Source: Phycisphaerales bacterium (GTDB taxonomy: Bacteria > Planctomycetota > Phycisphaerae > Phycisphaerales > UBA1924). Taken from it: a DNA stretch of 64,000 bases. Positions 8,830 through 17,971 of the stretch are shown one piece after another. Made by a program: the position numbers and the translations under genes. The stretch covers positions 186,001 through 250,000 of the forward strand of contig JANQQR010000006.1 in assembly GCA_028289195.1 (NCBI GenBank), read 5' to 3'. Each line of letters starts with the position of its first letter. Positions within the stretch are counted from its first letter, which is position 1. Below the pieces are notes generated by a model that was not told the origin of the DNA, searched no databases, and saw nothing but the letters and a program-made list of their open reading frames with translations.

Positions 8830-8937
8830 CTCTGGCCGGACTCTCCAAGAGATGGCGGACCCACCACCGCGCGCCTCAGGCCGCCGGTGGACACCCGAGC
8901 CCATGAGGGGCCCGGCAGCCAGTTCTTGGAGGAAACG

Positions 8938-9747
8938 ATGCGCAAGGCGACCCGAAATTCAGCGAAGACCACCCTGCTCTTCGGAACCAGCGCGCTCGTC
9001 ATGGCCGGCGCCGCGCTCGCCGCTCCCAGCGCGTGGTACTCCTTCGACGACAGCGGCGTGTTCGAGGACTTCGATTCCATGGGCGAATTCGGCACCAGTG
9101 CGCCCGGCGAGTACTGGGAGGTCCTGGTCGGCGGCGTCGACCTCACTGATTCGCTCACCGTTCCTACCGGAGGCGCCACGACCGCGGCGTTCAACGGCGG
9201 CGGGTGGGCCGGCTCGGCGTTCACCGAGCCTGCCAGCGATCGCGCACTGGGCGTCATCGCGGATACCGCGGGCCTCGACCGATCGATCACGATGCGCCTC
9301 CGCAACGACACGGGCGCACCGCTGACCCACATCAACGTCCTCTGGGATCTCGAGCGCTGGATCGAGCACGATTCCACGAGCCGCGGCGGGTTCCGTTTGC
9401 AGTACTCGACGAACGGCACCCGCTGGCGCACGGCGCCGAACCGCACGTTCCGGGGCCGGCTGCGCGCAAACGGCGACTCCGGCCCCAACGGCTGGAGCGA
9501 CGGCAACACCCGCAGCCAGCGCGACATCGGAGGCATCCTGGAGTTCCGGAATTCCGTCGACGACGGCGCCGACTTCTACCTGCGCTGGGAGGGCGGCCGG
9601 ATCTCGCGCAATCGCAACGCCGACATCGGCCTCGCGATCGACAACGTCCGCGTCGATGTCGTGCCCGCGTACCTGATCCCCGGCCCCGGTGTCGCGGCGG
9701 TGTGCGCGTTCGGGTTCGTCATGACTCCGGGTCGCCGGCGCGCCTGA
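8938..9747 (+). CDS. Secreted protein, tandem paralogue 2, PEP-CTERM-like tail
   Basis: This 269-residue exported paralogue of the preceding gene lies 108 bp downstream on the same strand. The signal peptide is about residues 1-27 (LLFGTSALVMAGAALA), followed by PSAWYSFDDSGVFEDFDSMG. The C-terminus reads IPGPG, a short hydrophobic stretch, then RRR, a PEP-CTERM-like sorting signal. ATG 8938 is supported by TTGGAGGAAACG just upstream. The last 29 bp overlap the 3' end of the convergent oxidoreductase gene. Function unknown; the pair looks like a local duplication that has diverged considerably. Confidence 0.8.
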   Translation: MRKATRNSAKTTLLFGTSALVMAGAALAAPSAWYSFDDSGVFEDFDSMGEFGTSAPGEYWEVLVGGVDLTDSLTVPTGGATTAAFNGGGWAGSAFTEPASDRALGVIADTAGLDRSITMRLRNDTGAPLTHINVLWDLERWIEHDSTSRGGFRLQYSTNGTRWRTAPNRTFRGRLRANGDSGPNGWSDGNTRSQRDIGGILEFRNSVDDGADFYLRWEGGRISRNRNADIGLAIDNVRVDVVPAYLIPGPGVAAVCAFGFVMTPGRRRA

Positions 9748-12700
9748 TCAGCCCGCTCACGATCTCGATCGGGTGCAGCGATCGCACACCGGCGCCGTCG
9801 TGCACCTGGTGGCGGCATGACGTCCCGGTCGCCGCGAGCACATCCTCGTCGCCGAGTCCTCTCGCAGCCGGAAGCACGCCGAGTTCGCCGATGCGCATCG
9901 AAAGGTCGTACCGGCCCCTGGTGTACCCGAACGAACCGGCCATGCCGCAGCAGCCCGAACCGAGCGTGCGCACCCGATCCGCACCGGCGAGTCGCTCCAG
10001 CAAACCAGACGAGGAACCGGCACCCCACAGCGCCTTCTGGTGGCAGTGCGCATGCAGCACGATCTCGCCATCCGGGGCCGCGGACGGGGGTCGGCGTGGG
10101 TGCTCCTCCCAACGCTCGCCCAGGAACTGCTCGGGCAGGTAGCACACATCCGCCAGAGCGCGACGATCGGTCGCGTCCCGGTGCTTGAGCAGGAGCCAGT
10201 CGTCCCGGATCGCGCTGAGGCACGACGGCTCGGCGACCAGCACGGCGCCAGCACCCGTGCGCTCGACGGCATCCGACAGCGACGCGTTGGTCGACGCGAT
10301 CACATCTCGGGCACCCTCGAGGTTGCCCGTGGACAGGTGCGGGCGCCCGCAGCACCCGGCGTTTGCCAGCTCGACGCGATACCCAAAGGCATTGAGCGCG
10401 TGCACCGTCGCGACACCGATGCCCGGCTCGTTGTACATCGTGAAGCAATCGCCGAACAGGAGCACGACCGGCGCTTCGGCGCCGATGCCCTCGTTCGGCC
10501 GGAATCGCGTGCCGTCGTCGAGGCGCGTCGCACCGCGGAGCCGACGCGCCAGGCTCGCGCGGAACGCGGGGAGCGAACGATCGGGATGCAGACCGAGGAT
10601 CGCGTCGTTGAGCGCCCGGACCGGACCGAACGTTGCCACGAGATTGGACATCGGCGCGAACGCCGAGCCGAGCGCGTTGATCGTGCGCACAGCGCTGAAC
10701 GCCCGCGCCTGGAACGGCACCCCGCCCCGCTCGCGGAACGACTGCGCGGCGTACTCCGCCTTGTAGCGCGCGATGTCGACGTTTGTGGGGCACTCGCTCT
10801 TGCACGCCTTGCACGACAGGCACAGATCCAGCGTCGCCATCGTCTCGGGGTCGTTCCAACGGGGACGCGATTCCCCGTTCCCGAACTGGCCCGTGATCGC
10901 CAGGCGGAGCGCGTTGCCGCGACCGCGGGTCGAGTGGCGCTCGTCGAGTGTGGCCATGTACGACGGGCACATCGTGCCGCCGTGTTTCTTCCTGCACACC
11001 CCCGCCCCGTTGCACAGCTCCACGGCGTGGCCGAAACCGTCTTCCGCCGAATAGTCGAAGTAGGTCTCGACACCGGCGACCGACACGTCGCGATCCTCGG
11101 GCCGCACGCGCGTCCTCTGGTGGATCGACCCGATGGGGCCGGGCTCGACGATGTTCCCCGGGTTCAGGAGGTTTTCCGGATCGAACAGGGCCTTCACCCC
11201 GCGGAACGCGTCCATGATCTCGGGCCCGTAGAACCCCTCGAGCAGCGGGCCACGGGCTCGCCCGTCGCCGTGCTCGCCAGACATCACGCCGCCGAGTTCG
11301 CGAGCCAGGCGCGCGTTCTCCAGCGAGATCTCTTCCATCAGCTTCAGGTCGTCGGGTGATCGGAGCGACAGCAACGGGCGGACGTGCAGCACGCCGACCG
11401 ACGCGTGGGCCCAGAAGCTGGCCTTGGTCCCCTTCGACTCGATGAACGACCGGAATCGGCGCACGAACTCACCGAGGTTCTCCACGGGAATGGCGGCATC
11501 CTCGACGAACGAGAGCGGCTTGCGTGCGCCCGGAATCGCGTGCAGCAGGGGCTCCCCCGCCTTGCGCAGCTCGAGCGCCCGCGCCATCGCGCCCGCGTCC
11601 TTGTAGGTATTCACCGTGGCCCCCGGGACGTTCATCGCCACGCAGTTCCGCAGCTGATGGAAGCTGTTGTCGATCTCGTCGGGGTCCTGATCGGCGAAGA
11701 ACTCCACGTACAGCACCGCGGCGAGCTCACCGCCCGCGGGCTTGGGCATCAGGTCGACACTCGGCGCGTGCTCGAGATTCCGGCGGGCCATCTCGATGAC
11801 CAGATCGTCAAGCAGTTCCACCGCCGCCGGTTCCAAGCCGAGCAGCGTGGGCACCAGCCCGACGGCATCGTCAAGCGAGTCGAACCCGATCACCGCCAGG
11901 CCCGTCGCAACGGGGATCGGTCGGAGCTTGAGCGTGGCGCCGGTGACGACAGCGAGCGTCCCCTCGGCGCCACAGACAAGCGGCGCCAGATCGATGACGT
12001 CGAGCGGATCCGCGCCCGTGCTCTCGGCCTCATCGAGTTGGGCGAGGATCATGTCCAGCCCGTAGCCCGCGTTGCGCCGCAGTGTCTTGGGGAACCGCTC
12101 GCGGATCACCTCGGCGTGGGCGCGAACGATCTCGATCACCCCCTCGGCAAGCGACGCGACGGTTGCTGCTTCCTGATCCAGTCTCGCGCGGGAGCGCGAA
12201 GGAACGTCCAGGCCCTCACCGGCACTCAGCGCAGAACCCCTTGCCAGCGTTGCCCGCTCGCCGCTCACCAGCAGCACGTCCAGCGCCTCGATGCTCTCGC
12301 TCGTCCGCCCGTACTTGATCGAGCGGGTCCCCGCGGCGTTGTTGCCGATGCAGCCGCCGATGTTCGCCTGGCGCGCGGTCGAGGGGTCGGGCGCAAAGAA
12401 CAGCCCGTGCGCCCGGAGCTCGTCGTTCAGATCACCGATGGTGATCCCCGGCTGCACGTGGCACAGCATGCGCTCGGCGTCCAGCCACCCCAGCGCGTTC
12501 AGGTGCGCCGACATGTCGAGAACCACGGCGTGGTTCACGCACTGGCCGGCCAGCGAAGTCCCGCCTCCCCGAGGCAGGATCGGGAGGCGGTGCTTCGCGC
12601 AGTAGCGGACCGTCGCTTCCACGTCCTGGATCGTCCGCGGGATGATCACGCCGATCGGCTCGACCTGGTAGATCGACGCGTCCGTGGCGTAGAGCATCCG

Positions 12701-12811
12701 GTCGTGATCGCCGAACCGGACCTCGCCCTCGATGAGCGCGTCGATCGCGCGCGCATGACGCGCGTTCACGGCGTCAGCGGCGATGCGCACGGATTGCACG
12801 GTCGTCGCCAT
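9719..12811 (-). CDS. FAD-linked oxidase fused to 4Fe-4S/CCG domains (YdiJ/GlcD-GlcF-like)
   Basis: This 1030-residue flavo-iron-sulfur dehydrogenase resembles E. coli YdiJ (D-2-hydroxyglutarate dehydrogenase) and fused GlcD-GlcF glycolate or lactate oxidases. The N-terminal FAD-binding domain shows LPRGGGTSLAGQCVN (about residue 80) and GCIGNNAAGTRSIKYG; an FAD-oxidase C-terminal domain follows (about 290-560) with GVMSGEHGDGRARGP. A ferredoxin-like domain contains CLSCKACKSECPTNVD, and cysteine-rich CCG domains end the protein (CCGRPH, GCCGMAG). Substrates are probably 2-hydroxyacids, with electrons passing to an unidentified acceptor. The start ATG has TACACT 7 nt upstream. The 3' end overlaps the convergent secreted-protein gene by 29 bp. 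Confidence 0.92.
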   Translation of the reverse strand: MATTVQSVRIAADAVNARHARAIDALIEGEVRFGDHDRMLYATDASIYQVEPIGVIIPRTIQDVEATVRYCAKHRLPILPRGGGTSLAGQCVNHAVVLDMSAHLNALGWLDAERMLCHVQPGITIGDLNDELRAHGLFFAPDPSTARQANIGGCIGNNAAGTRSIKYGRTSESIEALDVLLVSGERATLARGSALSAGEGLDVPSRSRARLDQEAATVASLAEGVIEIVRAHAEVIRERFPKTLRRNAGYGLDMILAQLDEAESTGADPLDVIDLAPLVCGAEGTLAVVTGATLKLRPIPVATGLAVIGFDSLDDAVGLVPTLLGLEPAAVELLDDLVIEMARRNLEHAPSVDLMPKPAGGELAAVLYVEFFADQDPDEIDNSFHQLRNCVAMNVPGATVNTYKDAGAMARALELRKAGEPLLHAIPGARKPLSFVEDAAIPVENLGEFVRRFRSFIESKGTKASFWAHASVGVLHVRPLLSLRSPDDLKLMEEISLENARLARELGGVMSGEHGDGRARGPLLEGFYGPEIMDAFRGVKALFDPENLLNPGNIVEPGPIGSIHQRTRVRPEDRDVSVAGVETYFDYSAEDGFGHAVELCNGAGVCRKKHGGTMCPSYMATLDERHSTRGRGNALRLAITGQFGNGESRPRWNDPETMATLDLCLSCKACKSECPTNVDIARYKAEYAAQSFRERGGVPFQARAFSAVRTINALGSAFAPMSNLVATFGPVRALNDAILGLHPDRSLPAFRASLARRLRGATRLDDGTRFRPNEGIGAEAPVVLLFGDCFTMYNEPGIGVATVHALNAFGYRVELANAGCCGRPHLSTGNLEGARDVIASTNASLSDAVERTGAGAVLVAEPSCLSAIRDDWLLLKHRDATDRRALADVCYLPEQFLGERWEEHPRRPPSAAPDGEIVLHAHCHQKALWGAGSSSGLLERLAGADRVRTLGSGCCGMAGSFGYTRGRYDLSMRIGELGVLPAARGLGDEDVLAATGTSCRHQVHDGAGVRSLHPIEIVSGLIRRAGDPES

Positions 12812-12818
12812 CGGTCGC

Positions 12819-12824
12819 AGTGTA
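12819..12824 (-). promoter_or_regulatory. -10-like box TACACT of YdiJ-like gene
   Basis: TACACT on the minus strand ends 7 nt before the ATG at 12811, so the message is probably leaderless. It lies between this gene and the epimerase stop. Confidence 0.5.
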
Positions 12825-12832
12825 GGGCCGCC

Positions 12833-13759
12833 CTAACGGGCCGCCCGCTCCGCCTTCACGAGCGGGAGCAGTTCGCGAAGATGCTCGCGGATTCCGTCGC
12901 GGCCTCGTGAGGCGTCGACTCCCAGGATCGTGCGCGTGCTTTCCTTGCTGAACGTGTTCTTGGGCGCCTCGGGCGAGGAGAAGTCGATCTGGCGTTCCAC
13001 CCCCATGACCTCGCACGCGAGGCTGGCCCAATCCGCGTAACGCATGTAGCAATCGGTCAGGTTGAACGGCTGGCCGGAGGCATCGCTCCTCTCCAGAGCA
13101 GCGACCGTCGCCGAAGCGACGTCCTCGACGTGCACGTACTTGCCCCCGCCCTCTCGGTTGAGGGGCTTCTCGTCGAGGATATCGCTGATCGTCAGGTAGC
13201 CGTGGGAGCGAGTGATGTCATTGTCGATGCCGTAGACGGCGCAGGGACGGATCGCCGCGGTGTGGCGTCCGGCGGCAAAGTGCTCGGCCCAGAGGTGGCT
13301 CTCGACCGCCGCCTTGTACGCGCCGTACGCGTTCGACGGGCGCATCGGGTGATCCTCATCGGGTCGCCCCTGCCACCTGGACCGCATGTCGTGGTGCACC
13401 GCGATCGAGCTCATGAAGACGAACGGGAGCGGGGCGCTCCGGCGGAGCAACTCGAGGGAGCCGACGAGGTTCGTCTTGATGTGCCGCTGGAACGTCTCGA
13501 AGTCCGGCATCGTGCCGAGCCCCCGGAGGGTCTTCCACTCCACCGCGTTGTGGATCACGGCGTCGGCGTCGCGCAGCAGCTCGTCCCAAGCGATCTCGTC
13601 GTGCTGCTCGCCGACGACGAAGCGGTCCACGAACTCGCTCACGGGCTCGCGATCCGACGACTCGCGCACCAGCAGCGTGATCGTGTGCCCGGACTCGGTC
13701 AGCCTTCGGCAGATGTGCCCCCCGATGAACCCGGTCCCGCCTGTCAACGCCACACGCAT
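12833..13759 (-). CDS. NAD(P)-dependent epimerase/dehydratase (extended SDR)
   Basis: This 308-residue extended short-chain dehydrogenase/reductase begins MRVALTGGTGFIGGHICRRL, the Rossmann GxxGxxG motif. The catalytic tyrosine-lysine pair is YGAYKAA (around residue 145), with an upstream serine in FVFMSSIAVHH. The family acts on nucleotide sugars or related alcohols; the substrate is not evident. An AGGGAG ribosome-binding site precedes the ATG, and a TAGGCT box lies about 80 nt upstream. It ends 21 bp before the start of the YdiJ-like gene on the same strand, so readthrough is possible. The hybrid kinase is divergent. Confidence 0.88.
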   Translation of the reverse strand: MRVALTGGTGFIGGHICRRLTESGHTITLLVRESSDREPVSEFVDRFVVGEQHDEIAWDELLRDADAVIHNAVEWKTLRGLGTMPDFETFQRHIKTNLVGSLELLRRSAPLPFVFMSSIAVHHDMRSRWQGRPDEDHPMRPSNAYGAYKAAVESHLWAEHFAAGRHTAAIRPCAVYGIDNDITRSHGYLTISDILDEKPLNREGGGKYVHVEDVASATVAALERSDASGQPFNLTDCYMRYADWASLACEVMGVERQIDFSSPEAPKNTFSKESTRTILGVDASRGRDGIREHLRELLPLVKAERAAR

Positions 13760-13940
13760 ATCGGACTCCCTGCTTGCGGTTGCTCGAGCCGCCCCGGCTC
13801 GACGGCTCGGAGGGTCTGGGCGACCCGCCGGGACCCGAGCCTAGCCGAATCGGCGGGTGGGCATCCGGTGCCGCCGGCCCGGTGTCGATGACTCCACGGG
13901 GATCTGCCCGCTGGGGGGCAGGCCGCGACCGGGGAGCCGT

Positions 13941-15890
13941 GTGTCGAGCGATCATCGTGGCGCCGAGACATACCGACACCCGCCCGAGGCGGGAGATGTC
14001 CCGCGCGCCCCGGCGCAGATCGCGGGCACGCTCCGCACCCGCTGCGCGATCGCGCTGCTGATCATCGCGGCGCTCACGATCACGAATCAGGTGTATCTCC
14101 ACGTGGAGGCGGAGCGTCAGGCGAGCGACGCTCCCGTCGTGAACCTCGCGGGGCGCCAGCGGATGCTGAGCCAACGGATCACCAAGGCCGCCGTGTCACT
14201 CGTGGCGCCCACCGAGGCCACGAAGCTCAACGCGCTTCGCGAGGAACTCATACTCTCGATCGACGAGTGGGTCGTGGTACACCGCGGGCTGATCAACGGC
14301 AGCGAGGACCTCGGACTTCCCGGCGGCAACAGCCCCGCCGTTTCCGGTCTGTTCGTGCAACTCGCGCCGTGGCAGAACGAGATCGTCAAATCCGGGATCC
14401 AGGCGTACGAGTCGACCCAGGGCGTGACGTGGGACTCGCTGGACCGAGCCGCGATGATCCGGATCGTCGAGCGGATGATCGTCGCAGAGCGCGAGTTCCT
14501 GCCGATCATGGACGCGATCGTGCTGCAGTATCAGCACGAAGCCCAGGCACGCCATGAATCGCTCCAGGCCAAGAGCCGCATGCTCGCGATTATCGTGCTC
14601 GTTGTGCTCCTCGCCGAGATGGCGCTCGTCTTCGAGCCGGCGGTGAGGATCCTCAAGCGTCAGATGCGCGAGCTCATCGACGCCCGTGACGCCGCCGAGA
14701 GCGGCGCCCGCATCAAGAGCTCGTTCCTCGCCAACATGAGCCACGAGATCCGCACGCCGATGACCGCGATCATCGGCTACGCCGAGCTCATCGGGAGCGA
14801 GGATCTCTCCGACGAGGAGCGGGCGCAGCACATCTCGGCGCTCCAGAGCAACGGCGAACACCTCATGCAACTCGTGAACGACATCCTCGACCTCAGCAAG
14901 ATCGAGAGCGAGAGAGTCGAGCTGGAATACAGCGACTGCTCGCCGTTCGAACTCATCGATGGCGTCGTGTCGATGATGCGCGTGCGGGCCAAGGAGCGCG
15001 ACCTCGCGCTCGCGGCCGAATACCACGGCCCGTGCCCCGAGCGGGTCCGGGTCGATCCCCTCCGCATACGCCAGATCCTGATCAACCTGCTGGGCAACGC
15101 GCTGAAGTTCACCAGCGAGGGCGGCGTCCGCCTCGTCGTCCGTTTCGACGGCTCGGGCACCGAGTCCGGCCGGATGACCATCCGGGTCATCGACACGGGG
15201 ATCGGGATGACGCCGGATCAGAAGGACCGCCTCTTCCAGCCGTTCGTGCAGGCCGACACGTCGATGACGCGCCGATTCGGGGGTACCGGGCTCGGGCTCG
15301 CGATCGCCAGGCGCCTGGCGAGGCAGATGGGCGGCGATCTGAACGCAGACAGCACCCTCGGCGAGGGATCCACCTTTACCCTCGCCGTTCCCGTCGGCGA
15401 CCTGCGCGATGTGCCGACGTGCGAGGCTCCGGCCGAGTCGATCAACGCCGCGCCCGCCGAGGAAGACGAAGACTCCAACGCGCAGCCGCTCGACGCGAAG
15501 ATCCTCCTGGTCGAAGACGGGCCGGACAACCGGCGTCTGATCACGTTCCACCTCAAGCGAGCCGGCGCCGAAGTCGTCAGCGCCGAGAACGGCGCCGAGG
15601 GAGTCGAGATCGCCCTCAAGGCACGCGAGGAAGGCCGGCCCTTCGATCTCGTCCTCATGGACATGCAGATGCCCGTCATGGACGGCTACACCGCCGCGCG
15701 CACGCTCCGATCGCAGGCGTTCGCCGAGCCGATCATCGCGCTCACGGCCCACGGCCTCTCCGGCGACCGGCAGAAGTGCATTGAAGCGGGATGCGACGAC
15801 TACCTCACGAAGCCGCTCAAGCCCCGCGAATTCATCGAACGCTGCCGCATGCTCATCGAGAGGGCCGAGCCCGGCGCCGCGGCGGCCTAG
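13941..15890 (+). CDS. Hybrid histidine kinase with PilJ-type N-terminal domain and receiver
   Basis: This ~649-residue membrane kinase has a first transmembrane helix (about 35-53, [18 protein letters not shown]), then a type IV pili methyl-accepting (PilJ-like) domain recognisable by [20 protein letters not shown] second transmembrane helix (about 215-235) follows. The H-box is [14 protein letters not shown], the N-box [10 protein letters not shown], and the G-boxes DTGIGM and [13 protein letters not shown]. The C-terminal receiver has phospho-acceptor D in [14 protein letters not shown] and lysine in YLTKPL. The GTG at 13941 is preferred because GGGGAG lies 4 nt upstream; another GTG at 13857 lacks a ribosome-binding site. 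It shares stop-codon bases with convergent rny. No partner phosphotransfer or output gene is nearby. Confidence 0.9.
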   Translation: MSSDHRGAETYRHPPEAGDVPRAPAQIAGTLRTRCAIALLIIAALTITNQVYLHVEAERQASDAPVVNLAGRQRMLSQRITKAAVSLVAPTEATKLNALREELILSIDEWVVVHRGLINGSEDLGLPGGNSPAVSGLFVQLAPWQNEIVKSGIQAYESTQGVTWDSLDRAAMIRIVERMIVAEREFLPIMDAIVLQYQHEAQARHESLQAKSRMLAIIVLVVLLAEMALVFEPAVRILKRQMRELIDARDAAESGARIKSSFLANMSHEIRTPMTAIIGYAELIGSEDLSDEERAQHISALQSNGEHLMQLVNDILDLSKIESERVELEYSDCSPFELIDGVVSMMRVRAKERDLALAAEYHGPCPERVRVDPLRIRQILINLLGNALKFTSEGGVRLVVRFDGSGTESGRMTIRVIDTGIGMTPDQKDRLFQPFVQADTSMTRRFGGTGLGLAIARRLARQMGGDLNADSTLGEGSTFTLAVPVGDLRDVPTCEAPAESINAAPAEEDEDSNAQPLDAKILLVEDGPDNRRLITFHLKRAGAEVVSAENGAEGVEIALKAREEGRPFDLVLMDMQMPVMDGYTAARTLRSQAFAEPIIALTAHGLSGDRQKCIEAGCDDYLTKPLKPREFIERCRMLIERAEPGAAAA

Positions 15891-17473
15891 CGGGCGACCT
15901 CAACAGCCCTGGTCTCGCGCAGGACCGTCACCTTGATCTCACCCGGGAAGGTCATCTCCGCCGAGACCTTGTCGGCGATGCGCTTGGCGACCAGGAACGC
16001 CTCGTCGTCGTCGATCCGCTTGGCGTCGACCATGACGCGCACCTCGCGCCCGGCCTGGATGGCGTACGCCTCCTCCACGCCCTTCTCGTCGGTGGCGATC
16101 TCCTGGAGCTGCGTGAGGCGCTGGATGTACTTCTCCAGAGACTCGCGCCGGGCGCCGGGGCGTGCGCCGCTGAGCGCGTCGGCCGCCATCACGATCGGCG
16201 TGTAGAACGACGTCGAGGGGATATCCCCGTGGTGGCCCTCGATCGCGTTGAGCACCGGCTCCTTCTCGCCGTACTGGCGGGCGAAGTCGGCCCCGATCTT
16301 GGGATGCGTGCCCTCCATGTGCTGGTCCATCGCCTTGCCGATGTCGTGCAGGAAGCCGCACCGGCGCGCGACGGTGCCCTTCAGGCCGAGCATGTCGGCA
16401 ATCATCTGGCTGATCGCGGCCACCTCGACCGAGTGTCGCAGGATGTTCTGACCGAAGCTCGTGCGGAACTGCAGGCGCCCCATCGCCTCGACGACCTTGG
16501 GATGCAGACCTCGCAGGTTCACCTCCATCACGGCATCGCGACCGTGCTTGAGGATCCGCTCGTCCATCTCCTTGGTGACCTGCTCGACAACCTCCTCGAT
16601 CCTCGTCGGGTGGATCCGGCCGTCGCCGATCAGCTTCTGCAGGCTCTCGGCGGCGATCGCCTGGCGCACCTTGTCGAAGCACGACACCACGATCACGCCC
16701 GGCGTGTCGTCGACGATGATGTCAGCGCCGGTCGCCTTCTCGATTGCGCGGATGTTGCGGCCCTCGCGCCCGATGATCCGCCCCTTCATGTCGTCGGAGG
16801 GGATCGGCACGCTGCGCACCGTCGATTCGGCCACGTGCTCGCCGGCGAATCGCTGGATCGCCATCACGACGATCTCGTTGGACTTCTCCCGGGCCTCCTC
16901 CTGGGCCTTCTCGGTGATCTGGCGCACCAGACGCGCTGCGTCGTGCCGGCAGTCCTCCTCGACGGCCTCGAGCACCTGCGTCTTGGCCTCCTCGTGGCTC
17001 AGGTCGGCGACGCGAAGCAATTCCTGCTTGCGCTGCTCCTTGAGCTCCTCGAGGGACTTCTGCTCCTCGTCGAGGCGCTCCTTCTGCTGCTTGAGGGCGC
17101 CGTCGGTCTTGGCGAGCTGCTCCTCTTTGAGCGTCAGGGCCTCGATCTTGCGCTCGTACTGGTCCTCTCGCTTGGAGAGCCGGCGCTCGGACTCACGGAG
17201 GTCCTCGCGCTCGGACTGGATCTCCCCCTCGAACTTCTCGCGCTCGGACAGCAGCTTCTTCTGAGAGTCCAGCTCAGCGCGCTCGGCGGCGGTCTTGGCG
17301 TCTTCCTCTGCTCGGCGCAGGATCTGCTCCGCCTCGGACCGGGCAGAGGAGAGCGAACTGCCGGTCAGCAACCGGACGCCCACGACGCCCAGGATCAGCC
17401 CCACCACGAGCGCGATACCCACGCCGACCCAGCCCTGGGTCGTCATCTCGGCGAGATGCAGCGGAATCGCCAT
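15887..17473 (-). CDS. rny: Ribonuclease Y
   Basis: This 528-residue membrane-anchored endoribonuclease initiates mRNA decay. An N-terminal helix (about residues 14-36, [21 protein letters not shown]) precedes a long coiled coil (about 45-200, Glu/Lys/Gln-rich). A KH domain contains [15 protein letters not shown], and the HD domain contains [10 protein letters not shown] and [10 protein letters not shown] with the catalytic His-Asp. Length matches the family (~520). A strong ribosome-binding site, GGAAGGATTG, precedes the ATG. Downstream it converges on the hybrid kinase with overlapping stop codons. Confidence 0.97.
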   Translation of the reverse strand: MAIPLHLAEMTTQGWVGVGIALVVGLILGVVGVRLLTGSSLSSARSEAEQILRRAEEDAKTAAERAELDSQKKLLSEREKFEGEIQSEREDLRESERRLSKREDQYERKIEALTLKEEQLAKTDGALKQQKERLDEEQKSLEELKEQRKQELLRVADLSHEEAKTQVLEAVEEDCRHDAARLVRQITEKAQEEAREKSNEIVVMAIQRFAGEHVAESTVRSVPIPSDDMKGRIIGREGRNIRAIEKATGADIIVDDTPGVIVVSCFDKVRQAIAAESLQKLIGDGRIHPTRIEEVVEQVTKEMDERILKHGRDAVMEVNLRGLHPKVVEAMGRLQFRTSFGQNILRHSVEVAAISQMIADMLGLKGTVARRCGFLHDIGKAMDQHMEGTHPKIGADFARQYGEKEPVLNAIEGHHGDIPSTSFYTPIVMAADALSGARPGARRESLEKYIQRLTQLQEIATDEKGVEEAYAIQAGREVRVMVDAKRIDDDEAFLVAKRIADKVSAEMTFPGEIKVTVLRETRAVEVAR

Positions 17474-17590
17474 CGATCAATCCTTCCAGAAACGGCGCGC
17501 ACCGGGCACGCACCGCGGCTCGGCGTTCGATCGAAGCGCACGCAGCACGCTGCCGCACGGGGATTTCCGGATGGACTGACCTTCGCGCGC

Positions 17591-17746
17591 CTAGAGCGAT
17601 GCGCTCCCCTGCAAACCGGCACTCGCGGGCGACGAATCGCTCCCTCGGGCCGATGCGCCCGGGTTCGACGCACGCGCGTGCGAAGACCGGCGCCTCGTGG
17701 GGGTGTCCGAACTGACGATGAGCATGAGCGCTCGGGTGCGAAGCAT
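17591..17746 (-). CDS. Possible small ORF (51 aa), doubtful
   Basis: A 51-codon frame starting MLRTRALMLIVSSDT lies upstream of rny on the same strand. Third codon positions are GC-rich, and a TAGATT box occurs 4 nt before the ATG, echoing the leaderless pattern of nearby genes. The peptide is Ser/Arg/Ala-rich, has no recognisable domain, and could equally be a chance open frame in GC-rich leader DNA. A small regulatory leader upstream of rny is conceivable but unsupported. Confidence 0.2.
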   Translation of the reverse strand: MLRTRALMLIVSSDTPTRRRSSHARASNPGASARGSDSSPASAGLQGSASL

Positions 17747-17958
17747 GGTCAATCTATCCGCCTCCCTACGGCGGGCGCCGAGGTGCGTCGTTCGCACACC
17801 CGACCGCTGCGAACGGCTCCGCGCGATGCGCGTCGCCGGGATGAACCCCGGCTCACGCCGAGGCGGTCGTAGAGTACGGAATCTGAGCGGGTTCCGTCAA
17901 GCGTTCCCTGCCCCCACGCAACCTTGGAGGAGGGCCCGCGTACCCGCCTGAGGGACCG

Positions 17959-17964
17959 TAGGAT
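17959..17964 (+). promoter_or_regulatory. -10-like box TAGGAT of ABC permease
   Basis: TAGGAT ends 7 nt before the ATG at 17972, implying a leaderless mRNA. It supports that ATG over an earlier TTG at 17924. Confidence 0.5.
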
Positions 17965-17971
17965 CCGCCCC

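Larger units (their letters stand above)
17474..17971. other. 498-bp divergent intergenic region between rny and ABC permease
   Basis: This is the longest gap without a confident gene. It must hold the rny promoter and leader on the minus strand and the permease promoter (TAGGAT at 17959-17964) on the plus strand. A possible 51-codon minus-strand ORF is listed separately. No tRNA, repeat array or convincing terminator is visible. Confidence 0.6.
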
